Made by a program: the position numbers and the translations under genes
Shown: in pieces, positions 54,569-61,806 of the stretch
How the letters are laid out: every line of letters starts with the position of its first letter
How positions within the stretch are numbered: position 1 is the first letter of the stretch
Notes under the pieces: generated by a model
What the model saw: the letters and a program-made list of their open reading frames with translations, nothing else
What the model was told of the DNA's origin: nothing
The model's database searches: none
Assembly: GCA_041648665.1 (NCBI GenBank)
Contig: JBAZOP010000001.1
Location: 62,001-126,000 of the forward strand
Length of the DNA: 64,000 nt
Direction of reading: 5' to 3'
Origin: a bacterium
Lineage (GTDB): Bacteria; UBA10199; 2-02-FULL-44-16; JAAZCA01

Positions 54569-54742
54569 ATGACAGGAATCTTAGCATTCATCAGGCCGGG
54601 GCTCTGGGAGATCATCGTGATCCTCCTCGTAGTGCTCATCGTTTTCGGCGCAGGCAGGCTCCCGGCGATAGGCAAAGCCCTGGGCCAAGCTATCAGGGGA
54701 TTCAAGAAGTCGATCAAGGACGAGGAAAAACCTTCATGCTAG
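54569..54742 (+). CDS. tatA: Sec-independent translocase subunit TatA
   Basis: A 57-residue TatA. The membrane helix WEIIVILLVVLIVFGAGRLP is followed by the amphipathic helix AIGKALGQAIRGFKKSIKDE. The FGxxRLP hinge is diagnostic. The ATG at 54569 has GGGAGGTG 5 nt upstream; the longer frame starting at 54386 is antisense to another gene. TatA forms the pore for folded, often cofactor-bearing proteins. Overlaps the next gene by 7 nt. Confidence 0.92.
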   Translation: MTGILAFIRPGLWEIIVILLVVLIVFGAGRLPAIGKALGQAIRGFKKSIKDEEKPSC

Positions 54743-54927
54743 GCATCGGATTCTGGGAAATCGTCGTCATCCTCGCAGTAGCGGCGATCGTGCTCGGCCC
54801 CGAGAGGATGGTCTCTGCCGCCAAAAAGTCGGGCAGCCTCTACGCAAGGGCGAGGAAGGGCATCGACGAGTTCAAGTCAGGGCTCGTCGATGCGGACGAG
54901 GGGGGCGACGGCAAGGGAACGCCATGA
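54736..54927 (+). CDS. tatB: Second TatA/B-family protein, probable TatB
   Basis: A 63-residue protein. FWEIVVILAVAAIVLGPERMV matches the TatB signature, with Glu in the membrane N-half and GPER at the hinge. The rest is a short amphipathic helix (KKSGSLYARARKGIDEF) and an acidic tail, so it is much shorter than E. coli TatB. It sits between tatA and tatC with overlaps on both sides (7 and 4 nt), which fixes its role in the Tat receptor complex. Confidence 0.85.
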   Translation: MLGIGFWEIVVILAVAAIVLGPERMVSAAKKSGSLYARARKGIDEFKSGLVDADEGGDGKGTP

Positions 54928-55757
54928 ACTCCGAAAAGCTCAAGGACCCGCCGAGGCCCATCAAGGACCATCTTCGCGAGCTGAGGAGGAGGATCATCAT
55001 CTCCGTCTCCGCCCTCCTGCTCGCCGGCGCGGCCTCCCTCTTCTTCTCCGACCGGATACTCGAGCTGCTCATGGCCCCGCTGGCGCGCGCGCTGCCCGCG
55101 GGATCGAGCTTCATAGCGCTCGGCCCAATGGACGCGTGGTTCGCGCAGATGAAGGCGGCGCTCGCTGCAGGCGCATTCGCCTCGTCGCCCGTCATCTTCT
55201 ACCAGGCCTGGGCGTTCGCAGCGCCCGCGATAGGGAAGAAAGGCCGAAAGAAGATCGCGTTCGTCGCCGCTCTCTCGGCCGCGCTCTTCGCCGCAGGGGC
55301 GCTCGCCTGCTACGGTTTACTGCTTCCCTATGCTTTTGAATACTTCGTCGCCGTGGGCGCGGCAAGCAACGTCGCGATGATGCCCGGGATCAACGGCTAC
55401 CTCGGCTTCATCCTGACCGCCCTCGTGGCCTTCGGGCTCGTCTTTCAGGTGCCGCTCGTCACTGCGCTGCTGGCGACGTGGGAGATCGTGCCGATCGAAA
55501 AACTGCGAAAAATGCGCAAGTACGTGATCGTGGCCGCGTTCATCCTGGCCGCAATCGCCACGCCGCCGGACGCGATCTCCCAGATCGCGGTGGCGATACC
55601 GCTCCTGGTGCTGTACGAATTGTCCATCCTGTCGGTGAGGATATTTCGTAGAAGCGCGTCCGATGATCAGGCAAAATCGGTGGGTTCGCCGCCCTCGTCG
55701 TCACCGCCGCTCTTGGAATCGTCGGTGCAGATCAAGAGGGAGATCGAGGGGGTATAA
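54924..55757 (+). CDS. tatC: Twin-arginine translocase subunit TatC
   Basis: A 277-residue TatC with six membrane segments. The N-terminal IKDHLRELRRRI holds the conserved Glu for signal binding. The FYQAWAFAAPAIGKKGRKKI loop and the VFQVPLVTALLATWEIV segment follow. The C-terminal 45 residues (SASDDQ...SSSPPLLESS) are a hydrophilic extension beyond the usual end. The last 91 nt overlap, antisense, with the small membrane-protein gene. Confidence 0.93.
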   Translation: MNSEKLKDPPRPIKDHLRELRRRIIISVSALLLAGAASLFFSDRILELLMAPLARALPAGSSFIALGPMDAWFAQMKAALAAGAFASSPVIFYQAWAFAAPAIGKKGRKKIAFVAALSAALFAAGALACYGLLLPYAFEYFVAVGAASNVAMMPGINGYLGFILTALVAFGLVFQVPLVTALLATWEIVPIEKLRKMRKYVIVAAFILAAIATPPDAISQIAVAIPLLVLYELSILSVRIFRRSASDDQAKSVGSPPSSSPPLLESSVQIKREIEGV

Positions 55758-55849
55758 TTATAGGAACGGACATATAATGATACAATGGCGAGCATCGCTG
55801 CGATAAACGCCACGATCAACCAGGGTGATTTATGTACGTTCCTGAACAT
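55667..55849 (-). CDS. Sigma-54-controlled 60-residue membrane protein, antisense to the tatC end
   Basis: A 60-residue protein: a basic N-terminus (MFRNVHKSP), one membrane helix (residues 10-27, LIVAFIAAMLAIVSLYV), a short polar part and an acidic C-terminal tail (CTDDSKSGGDDEGG). Translation is supported by a GGAGGGAAG box directly before the ATG at 55849; transcription by a consensus sigma-54 promoter 55 nt upstream. It is antisense to the last 91 nt of tatC. No family is recognised. Expression may also affect the tat mRNA end. If false, the tatC C-terminal extension is the only product of this DNA. Confidence 0.6.
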   Translation of the reverse strand: MFRNVHKSPWLIVAFIAAMLAIVSLYVRSYNYTPSISLLICTDDSKSGGDDEGGEPTDFA

Positions 55850-55916
55850 CTTCCCTCCTTTTTTAAATCCCCCTTTCTGCAACTTTTTATATCTAACTCT
55901 CCAGCTTATATTTATA

Positions 55917-55931
55917 GCAATACTTGTGCCA
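55917..55931 (-). promoter_or_regulatory. Consensus sigma-54 promoter for the small membrane protein
   Basis: The minus strand reads TGGCAC-AAGTA-TTGC followed by T, an exact fit to TGGCAC-N5-TTGCW. The predicted start is near 55905, 55 nt before the ATG at 55849. Confidence 0.75.
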
Positions 55932-55962
55932 AAAACCGCCGCCTGAGACACTGTTGTAACAT

Positions 55963-55988
55963 TTCATAAAATATGGATATTTTATGAA
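55963..55988. promoter_or_regulatory. Perfect 12-bp AT-rich dyad, candidate enhancer site
   Basis: TTCATAAAATAT and ATATTTTATGAA flank GG. The centre is about 70 bp upstream of the sigma-54 start, a classic position for an activator binding site. Confidence 0.55.
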
Positions 55989-56043
55989 CGACCAAAGTTA
56001 AAAACCCTCCAGATGGGTATATTATTGAATGTGGCGTCAAAGA

Positions 56044-56173
56044 TGCCGACAGATGCCCGTAAACAGAGAGCAAGGCGACGGACCTCTCAGGAAAACCTTT
56101 CATCATGCATGTCTGCCGTAAAAGAAGTCGGCAAACCAATAAAAATGGCGCCCAACCAGAGGCGCCATTTTTT
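56044..56173 (+). ncRNA. Candidate structured RNA ending in an intrinsic terminator
   Basis: A possible outer stem TGCCGAC (56044-56050) with GTCGGCA (56127-56133) encloses an inner stem GAGAG/CTCTC (56066-56070 with 56084-56088). Eight nt further an intrinsic terminator begins. No reading frame fits. It could be a small RNA or the tail of the tat transcript; it is not a riboswitch class I recognise, and no gene follows on this strand. Confidence 0.25.
56141..56173 (+). terminator. Bidirectional intrinsic terminator
   Basis: AATGGCGCC and GGCGCCATT form a long stem flanked by A and T runs, so it serves both strands: TTTTTT on the plus strand and TTTTT on the minus strand, where it follows the ferritin-like gene by 18 nt. 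Confidence 0.85.
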
Positions 56174-56190
56174 GATAATCGTGGATCGAA

Positions 56191-56691
56191 CTATTTGTAA
56201 TGCTTCTTCATGACCTCGATGTCCTCCATGATCGCCTGCAGGTCCTCTTCGTGCTCCACTTCATCCGAGAGGATCGTGGTGACCATGTTGAAGGTCACGA
56301 TGTCCTTGTCGCGCGTGAGGTCGAGCAGTTTCTGGTAAACGCCGATGGCGCACTGCTCGCCCTTGATGTTCTGAGCCAAGATCGCCTCCACGTACGGATC
56401 GGAAGGCGCATCGTAGCCGCAGTTGGTCCACTTGTACCACTCCTCGGGTTTGAGCAACGGAGTGCCGCCCAGCTGGATGATGCGGTCGGCGACGAGCCCC
56501 GCGTGCCGAAGTTCGTCCGCCGCGTGCTGCGTCAGCTCTGCCGCCGTGGCCTCGCGCATCGGACCTTTGACGACCTTGGCCCCGATGAAATACTGGTAGT
56601 AGGCAAGCCACTCGTCCGCATACGCTTTGTTGAGCAGATCCACGAGCTTTCCAACGTCCAGCCCCACTATCTCACGTCCCTTTGTCCCCAT
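56191..56691 (-). CDS. Ferritin-like DPS-like (DPSL) protein
   Basis: A 166-residue four-helix protein. Metal ligands are visible in DEWLAYYQYFIGAKVVKG (Glu, Tyr), QHAADELRHAGLVADRI (ExxH) and DEVEHEEDLQAIMED (ExxHE). A Cys pair (NCGYDAPSDPYVEAI and KGEQCAIGVYQ) matches the cysteine motif of archaeal/anaerobe DPSL or thioferritin proteins rather than E. coli Bfr. It stores iron while removing peroxide. The ATG at 56691 has GGGGAGGG before it; a TTG at 56709 is less likely. Confidence 0.85.
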   Translation of the reverse strand: MGTKGREIVGLDVGKLVDLLNKAYADEWLAYYQYFIGAKVVKGPMREATAAELTQHAADELRHAGLVADRIIQLGGTPLLKPEEWYKWTNCGYDAPSDPYVEAILAQNIKGEQCAIGVYQKLLDLTRDKDIVTFNMVTTILSDEVEHEEDLQAIMEDIEVMKKHYK

Positions 56692-56751
56692 GGCTCCCTC
56701 CCCTTTCAAGTTTGTGTAAAATTACGATCCTGCTTAAGTCCTTGTCCCCAA

Positions 56752-57507
56752 TCAAATAGAGGTAGGCGCGTCAATGAACACGGTCTTCACGCCGAACTTC
56801 TCCCTGAGGAGAGGCATGAGGGCGCGCACGCCCACGGTCTCGGTGGAGTAATGGCCGCCGAGGACTACGCTCACGTCAAGATCTCTGGCCTCGACCACGG
56901 ATTCGTGCGGCATCTCACCGGTCAAAAAACAGTCGATCCGTTCCTTGACCGCATCCGCGAAGAGGCTCGATCCGCGACCGCTGACTATCCCCACGCTTCT
57001 GATCGACTTCTTTCCATACGGCAGGACGACACACCCATTGCGGATTCCTCTCTTGAGAACAGAGGCGATCCTGCGAAGCCGCACCGGGCGCTTAAACCTT
57101 CCCTTGTATCCTATGGTGATGCCGTGATAGCGACCGAATCTTTCTATACGGGTGAGCCCGAGCATACGCGCGAGCACTATGTTGTTGCCGTATTCAGGAT
57201 GCATATCCAGCGGAAGGTGACAGGCGTAAAGCCCCATCCCGGCCCTCCTCAGAAACGCGACTCTCTTCGCAGTCACACCCGAGATATCCCTCTTTCCCCT
57301 CCAGAACAGGCCGTGATGCACCACGACGAGGTCGCAGCCCTGGCGAGCAGCCTTCTCAAAAACCGCGACGGAGGCATCGACCGCAAAGCCGATTTTTCTA
57401 ACCTCCTTCGAGGTGCTTATCTGAAGCCCGTTGCGGGAGCTGTCAGGGATTTTTCTGATCCTGAGCTCGCTGCTTAGAAACCTCACTATGGATCCCAGCC
57501 TCGCCAT
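56752..57507 (-). CDS. Nif3-like dinuclear metal centre protein (GTP cyclohydrolase 1 type 2 family)
   Basis: A 251-residue NIF3/YbgI/YqfO-family protein without the inserted PII-like domain. Metal ligands lie in LVVVHHGLFW and GLYACHLPLDMHPEYGNN, and in the C-terminal GGHYSTETVGVRALMPLL. These hexameric toroids bind two metals; their exact reaction in bacteria is still debated. It is 60 nt upstream of the ferritin-like gene on the same strand and could be co-transcribed with it. Confidence 0.9.
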   Translation of the reverse strand: MARLGSIVRFLSSELRIRKIPDSSRNGLQISTSKEVRKIGFAVDASVAVFEKAARQGCDLVVVHHGLFWRGKRDISGVTAKRVAFLRRAGMGLYACHLPLDMHPEYGNNIVLARMLGLTRIERFGRYHGITIGYKGRFKRPVRLRRIASVLKRGIRNGCVVLPYGKKSIRSVGIVSGRGSSLFADAVKERIDCFLTGEMPHESVVEARDLDVSVVLGGHYSTETVGVRALMPLLREKFGVKTVFIDAPTSI

Positions 57508-57664
57508 CCGCTCACCTCCTCATGCCGCGCATATCAGCACATGAGACGAGCCTCGGTCAACAACCACAAAAGGAGCTCCCGGAGATTGTCCGTTTGACAC
57601 ATCTATTCAAATAAATTACTGACTTCACTGGTAAATTTCGTTCCCAGCTTCCAAGGAGGCAGAG

Positions 57665-58615
57665 ATGAAAAAATCGATGATGTTCAAAGCGATCGTCGCG
57701 GCGTTGTCCGTCGCGATTGTATGCACAGCCTGCGGCGGCAGCGGAGGCGGAGGCGGAGGCGACAACACGCAGACCGCGCGGCTGAGGATCACGAACAGCT
57801 GCTCCTATGCGATCTGGATACAGCAGCAGAACATGCCCGCATCTACGCCCTCGGTCGTGAAAATCGAGCCCGGCTTATACTATGACTATGAAATACCTGA
57901 GGCGGGCCTGGCATCGACCAGGCTCTGGCCCAAGAAGGGCTGCGACGTCAACGGCGGGAATTGCGATATCGGCCAGAGCTCCGACCCCTGTCCTGCCGGG
58001 GGCTGTCCGCCGCCGGTCGACTCCAAGATAGAGGCCACGTGGGGATGCACCCTCTCCGATCAGACACAGTGCGGGTTCACGCCGCAGGGCGATCAGATGG
58101 TCGACACATACTGGAACGCCAGCGCGGTGGACGGATACACATTCCCGTTCACCATCACCGTAGCCGACAACACTCTCGATGATGAGAACGAGCCATGCAA
58201 CAATGTCTCATGCAGCGGCCTCACCCTCGGGAGCTGCCCCACGGGCGACAACCTGAGCGCGGGGCAGAGCGGATCCAGCTATCCCGAGTATGCGAGCGAG
58301 GACCTCCGCGTGATGAACTCGTCGAGCGAGGTGATCGGCTGCTATTCTCCGTGCAAGAAATTCAACTACCCGACGTTCGACGGACTGGGCCTGAGCGAAA
58401 CGAGCGACCCGACTGTCATGTACTGCTGCCCCACCCCCCCGATCACCTCGGAGGAGTGCAAGGCAGGCCCTGTGGTGAACACGGATTATGTAGCGGCAGT
58501 GCACTCGATGTGCGGGAGCAGCGTCTACGGCTATGCGTACGACGACACCCTGGGGCTGAGGCACTGCTCGGCAGCGACGAAGATCAGCATGACCATCGGT
58601 CCAAACTGTCCGTAA
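57665..58615 (+). CDS. Thaumatin-like secreted lipoprotein
   Basis: A 316-residue exported protein. The signal peptide ends VCTAC (Cys23), then a Gly-rich linker. The mature part follows the thaumatin plan: RITNSCSYAIWIQ at the start, KKGCDVNGGNC and CPAGGC, WNASAVDGYTFPFTI (like VDGFNLP), SCSGLTLGSCPTG, GCYSPCKKF, YCCPTPP and SVYGYAYDDTLGL. It carries 18 cysteines after the lipidation site, close to the 16 of plant thaumatins. Plant members act on fungal cell walls; roles in bacteria are scarcely known. GGAGG before the ATG and TTGACA at 57594 support expression. Convergent with the helicase gene. Confidence 0.85.
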   Translation: MKKSMMFKAIVAALSVAIVCTACGGSGGGGGGDNTQTARLRITNSCSYAIWIQQQNMPASTPSVVKIEPGLYYDYEIPEAGLASTRLWPKKGCDVNGGNCDIGQSSDPCPAGGCPPPVDSKIEATWGCTLSDQTQCGFTPQGDQMVDTYWNASAVDGYTFPFTITVADNTLDDENEPCNNVSCSGLTLGSCPTGDNLSAGQSGSSYPEYASEDLRVMNSSSEVIGCYSPCKKFNYPTFDGLGLSETSDPTVMYCCPTPPITSEECKAGPVVNTDYVAAVHSMCGSSVYGYAYDDTLGLRHCSAATKISMTIGPNCP

Positions 58616-58623
58616 AAATGATT

Positions 58624-59898
58624 TCAGCGGCCGCGACGCCTGGCCTTCCCGCCGGAAAACTTATTCGCGCCATTGCTGCGGTGCGAATAGCGCTGATTTC
58701 GCTGCGAGGCGCCCCTCGCAGGACCGGATGAGCTGGTGGAACTGGCGGCGCTGGCAGAATGATACGCGTGATCCTCGCGCACCGGGACGTGTCGTTTCAG
58801 CAGACGCTCGATATCGCGAAGATAACCCTTCTCTGAAGCTGCGCAGAACGAGATGGCAAGCCCGGTTGCGCCGGCCCTGGCCGTGCGACCGATGCGGTGC
58901 ACGTAGCTCTCCGGCTCGTTCGGCAGATCGTAGTTGACCACGTGGGAGATCCCGTCCACATCGATGCCGCGCGCCGCGATGTCCGTGGCCACGAGCACCC
59001 TGCAGCGCCCCCTGCGGAAGTCGTCCAGCGCCGCGGTCCGAGCGGTCTGCGACTTGTTGCCGTGGATGGCGCAGGCGTTTACCGAGGCCTGCCCCAGCTG
59101 TTTCACGAGCCTGTTCGCGCCGTGTTTGGTGCGCGTGAAGACGAGCGCGCGCTCCATGCCCGGCTCCCGGAGCAGATCCGAGAGCAGCGCACGCTTGTTG
59201 CCCTCGTCGACGAAAAGCACCCGTTCCTCGACCTTCTCCACCGTGGTCGCGGACGGGGCCACGGCGACCTTCACCGGGTCCTTGAGTATCCCCTCCGCGA
59301 GCTTCATTATATCCGGAGCCATGGTCGCCGAGAACAGGAGCGTCTGGCGCTGGACGGGGAGCTTTGCGATCACCTTCTTCATGTCGGGGAGAAAACCCAT
59401 GTCGAGCATCCTGTCCGCCTCGTCGAGCACGAAGATCTCGACAGAGGACAGAGACACATGCCCCTGGCTCATGAGGTCCAGGAGCCTCCCGGGCGTGGCG
59501 ACGAGCACGTCGACCCCGCGCGAGAGCGCCTTCACCTGCGGCGTCTGGCCCACCCCGCCGAACACGAGCGCGTGAGAGACGCTGAGGTGCCGTCCGTACG
59601 TCCTGAAGCTCTCACCCACCTGTGCGGCCAACTCGCGCGTGGGCGTGAGCACGAGAACACGCGCGCTGCGCGCGGGCGCCCTCTTCACCTTTTCCGCGAG
59701 CAGATGCAGGATCGGCAGCGCAAATGCCGCCGTCTTTCCTGTCCCGGTCTGCGCGCATCCTATCAGATCGCGGCCCATGAGCAGGTGCGGTATCGCCTGC
59801 GACTGGATCGGCGTGGGGTGCCGATAACCCTCTGCCTCCACGGCACGGAATATCGGCGCCGCGAGGTTCAACTCTTGAAACGTCTGGTTCTGCATCAT
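58624..59898 (-). CDS. DEAD-box RNA helicase (RhlE-like)
   Basis: A 424-residue helicase. Q motif [11 protein letters not shown]...[11 protein letters not shown], motif [22 protein letters not shown] (VLDEADRML), [16 protein letters not shown] and [10 protein letters not shown] are complete. The C-terminus is short, basic and Ser/Asn-rich ([20 protein letters not shown]), suited to RNA binding. RhlE-type proteins work on ribosome assembly and mRNA decay, often under cold induction. It has a long structured leader (59899-60027), pointing to post-transcriptional control. Confidence 0.94.
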   Translation of the reverse strand: MMQNQTFQELNLAAPIFRAVEAEGYRHPTPIQSQAIPHLLMGRDLIGCAQTGTGKTAAFALPILHLLAEKVKRAPARSARVLVLTPTRELAAQVGESFRTYGRHLSVSHALVFGGVGQTPQVKALSRGVDVLVATPGRLLDLMSQGHVSLSSVEIFVLDEADRMLDMGFLPDMKKVIAKLPVQRQTLLFSATMAPDIMKLAEGILKDPVKVAVAPSATTVEKVEERVLFVDEGNKRALLSDLLREPGMERALVFTRTKHGANRLVKQLGQASVNACAIHGNKSQTARTAALDDFRRGRCRVLVATDIAARGIDVDGISHVVNYDLPNEPESYVHRIGRTARAGATGLAISFCAASEKGYLRDIERLLKRHVPVREDHAYHSASAASSTSSSGPARGASQRNQRYSHRSNGANKFSGGKARRRGR

Positions 59899-59916
59899 CT
59901 TACATCCTTTTCTTCT

Positions 59917-59939
59917 GCGCCAAGGCGAGGCCTCGGCGC
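59917..59939 (-). promoter_or_regulatory. Strong hairpin in the RhlE-like leader
   Basis: GCGCC/GGCGC and AGGC/GCCT stems are stacked with one mismatch around loop GAG. It ends 19 nt before the start codon, close enough to affect ribosome access. Confidence 0.5.
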
Positions 59940-59957
59940 TGATTGTTCCGCGACCCT

Positions 59958-60027
59958 CGCGTCAGCGTATGTTGACGCGGACGCGCGCGTGTCGCAGATG
60001 GCCTACGCTAGGCGTCAATATGACGCC
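59958..60027 (-). promoter_or_regulatory. Two further hairpins in the RhlE-like leader sharing a GCGTCA/TGACGC stem
   Basis: CGCGTCA/TGACGCG at 59958-59979 (8-nt loop) and GGCGTCA/TGACGCC at 60011-60027 (3-nt loop). The shared stem core suggests the two could exchange partners, a possible switch, or that they are operator dyads. Confidence 0.4.
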
Positions 60028-60290
60028 GATTTTGCAGGCTGTTTTTTTGGCGTGATTCGCAACAGGAGAAGAGACTTGAAGGGAAAAACTCTCTGCTGAC
60101 TATTCCAAACCACCTTACAGGTGACGGCTTCTAGACGATCCTTCGACGGAAGGCAAGGACTTCCTTCGATTTATCAAGATTGTCTCGAACGACGACCTCT
60201 GACACACACTTATCGGCGTGCCCCTCTGGAAGTTGCTCGATATTTAAAGAGGCTTGTTCTTTATAGGTTATTCGACTAGGAATCGCCCCC
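60028..60290. other. Non-coding spacer between the two divergent helicase genes
   Basis: Contains a T-run (60042-60048) and a small inverted repeat GGAAG/CTTCC (60149-60165), and AT-rich DNA before the second helicase start. No coding sequence and no clear promoter pair on either strand. Confidence 0.4.
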
Positions 60291-61523
60291 ATGCAAAAAG
60301 AAAAAAACATGCAGGAAGAGCTCACCCTCGTCGGCCAACACCCGGTGGAGACCACGCCTCAATCGTTCAAGACCTTGGGCCTCGACGGAGAGATCCTGAA
60401 ATCAATCGGCCGCGTGGGATTCGAACATCCCACCCCGATCCAGTCGGCCGTGATCCCGCCTGCACTCCAGGGCAAGGACATCATTGGACTCGCGCAGACA
60501 GGCTCCGGCAAGACCGCTGCGTTCGTGATCCCGATCGCCTCCAAACTGCGGCACGGCAAGGGATTGCGCGGGCTCATCGTCTGCCCCACGCGCGAGATCG
60601 CGCTGCAGACAAAAGCGTTCCTGGACCTCTTCGGGAAACCGCACGGCCTCTCCACCTGCTGCGTGATCGGCGGGGTGAAGATGGGCCCCCAGATACGCGA
60701 TCTCAAGGCCGGCGCAGACATAGTGGTCGCAACGCCCGGCAGGCTCGTTGACCACATGCAGCGCAAGAACGTCCGCCTGGATAAGGTCGAAGAGCTGGTG
60801 CTCGACGAGGCGGATCACATGCTGGACATGGGGTTCATGCCGCAGATCAGGAAGATACTGGAAAAACTCCCGTCCAGGCGGCACACCATGATGTTCTCCG
60901 CGACCATGCCCGAGGCCATCGAGCGCCTCGCGCGGCAGCACCTCTCCGATCCGCTGCGCATCGACATACTTCCCGAGGGACGCGCGGCCGAGGGGATAGA
61001 ACACCGCCTCTACATGGTGGACGAGGCGGACAAAAAGAGATGTCTGCTCGCGCTGCTCCACCAGGAGCTGGGCGCCACACTGGTCTTCACTCGGCGCAAG
61101 CTCGACGCCGACTGGCTCTTCAGGGCGCTCGAGAAAGAGGGGCACCCCGTCACCAACATCCACTCCGACCGCACTCAGCGCGAGCGCACCGAGGCGTTGG
61201 ACGGCTTCCGCCGCGGGCAGCACCGCATACTGGTCGCGACCGACATCGCCTCGCGGGGCCTGGACATCGCAGGCATCGAGCACATAGTGAACTTCGACAT
61301 ACCCCAGACCGTGGAGGAGTACATCCATCGCGCAGGCCGCACAGCGCGCATGGCGGCCAAGGGCATGGTCTCCACGATCGCAACGTGGCTGGACAAAGAG
61401 ATGCTCAAGGAGATCGAGAAGACCATTCACCAGGAGCTTCCGCGCTGCTCCGTCGCCGGGGTCGAGCCATACGTTGAAATGAAGGTCAGGCCGTTCGGCA
61501 GGCGCGCGAGGCGGAGGAGATAG
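60291..61523 (+). CDS. DEAD-box RNA helicase, second copy
   Basis: A 410-residue helicase, divergent from the RhlE-like gene. SFKTLGLDGEILKSI, HPTPIQSAVIPPALQG (Q motif), AQTGSGKT, PTREIALQT, VLDEADHML, SATMPE, VFTRRKLDADWLF, TDIASRGLDIAG and HRAGRTARMA are present. The C-terminus ends in a basic run (GRRARRRR). Sequence in the second RecA domain differs enough from the neighbour that they are not recent duplicates. The ATG at 60291 has AGGA 9 nt upstream; ATG 60309 is also possible. Followed by the GIY-YIG gene after 10 nt. Confidence 0.92.
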   Translation: MQKEKNMQEELTLVGQHPVETTPQSFKTLGLDGEILKSIGRVGFEHPTPIQSAVIPPALQGKDIIGLAQTGSGKTAAFVIPIASKLRHGKGLRGLIVCPTREIALQTKAFLDLFGKPHGLSTCCVIGGVKMGPQIRDLKAGADIVVATPGRLVDHMQRKNVRLDKVEELVLDEADHMLDMGFMPQIRKILEKLPSRRHTMMFSATMPEAIERLARQHLSDPLRIDILPEGRAAEGIEHRLYMVDEADKKRCLLALLHQELGATLVFTRRKLDADWLFRALEKEGHPVTNIHSDRTQRERTEALDGFRRGQHRILVATDIASRGLDIAGIEHIVNFDIPQTVEEYIHRAGRTARMAAKGMVSTIATWLDKEMLKEIEKTIHQELPRCSVAGVEPYVEMKVRPFGRRARRRR

Positions 61524-61533
61524 GCCGATCGAG

Positions 61534-61806
61534 ATGAAGAGATCCTGGCACGTCTACATAATATCGTGCAGCGACGACACTCTGTACACAGGCATCACTA
61601 ATGATCTCGCGCGCCGCATCAAAGAACACAACGACGGCATCGGATCCAAATACACAAGGCCCAGGCGCCCGGTTCAGCTCGTCTACATGGAGGGAAGGGA
61701 CAGCCGCTCGGCGGCCGCAAGGCGCGAGGCGGCGATCAAGGGCCTCACGAGGCAGGAGAAGATTAAACTATGTGCGAAAGCCGTCACCACCATATCGTCT
61801 GAATGA
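61534..61806 (+). CDS. GIY-YIG nuclease-superfamily protein (YhbQ/UPF0213-like)
   Basis: A 90-residue single-domain protein. WHVYIISCSDDTLYTGITNDLARRIKEHN holds the GIY-YIG pattern (VYII...LYTGIT) and the catalytic Arg; SKYTRPRRPVQLVYME and AAARREAAIKGLTR complete the fold. Stand-alone members are thought to be DNA-processing nucleases. It starts 10 nt after the helicase stop and its 3' end overlaps the convergent permease gene by 23 nt. Confidence 0.9.
   Translation: MKRSWHVYIISCSDDTLYTGITNDLARRIKEHNDGIGSKYTRPRRPVQLVYMEGRDSRSAAARREAAIKGLTRQEKIKLCAKAVTTISSE

Noticed and set aside
56060..56100. Glycine-riboswitch-like piece (GAGAG...CTCTCAGG)
   Set aside because: Only the short stem and CTCTCAGG agree; the conserved core between is missing and no gcv or transporter gene follows.
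56200..57477. 425-residue plus-strand frame opposite the ferritin-like and Nif3 genes
   Set aside because: Composition is that of an antisense shadow; both genes on the other strand have clear motifs and ribosome sites.
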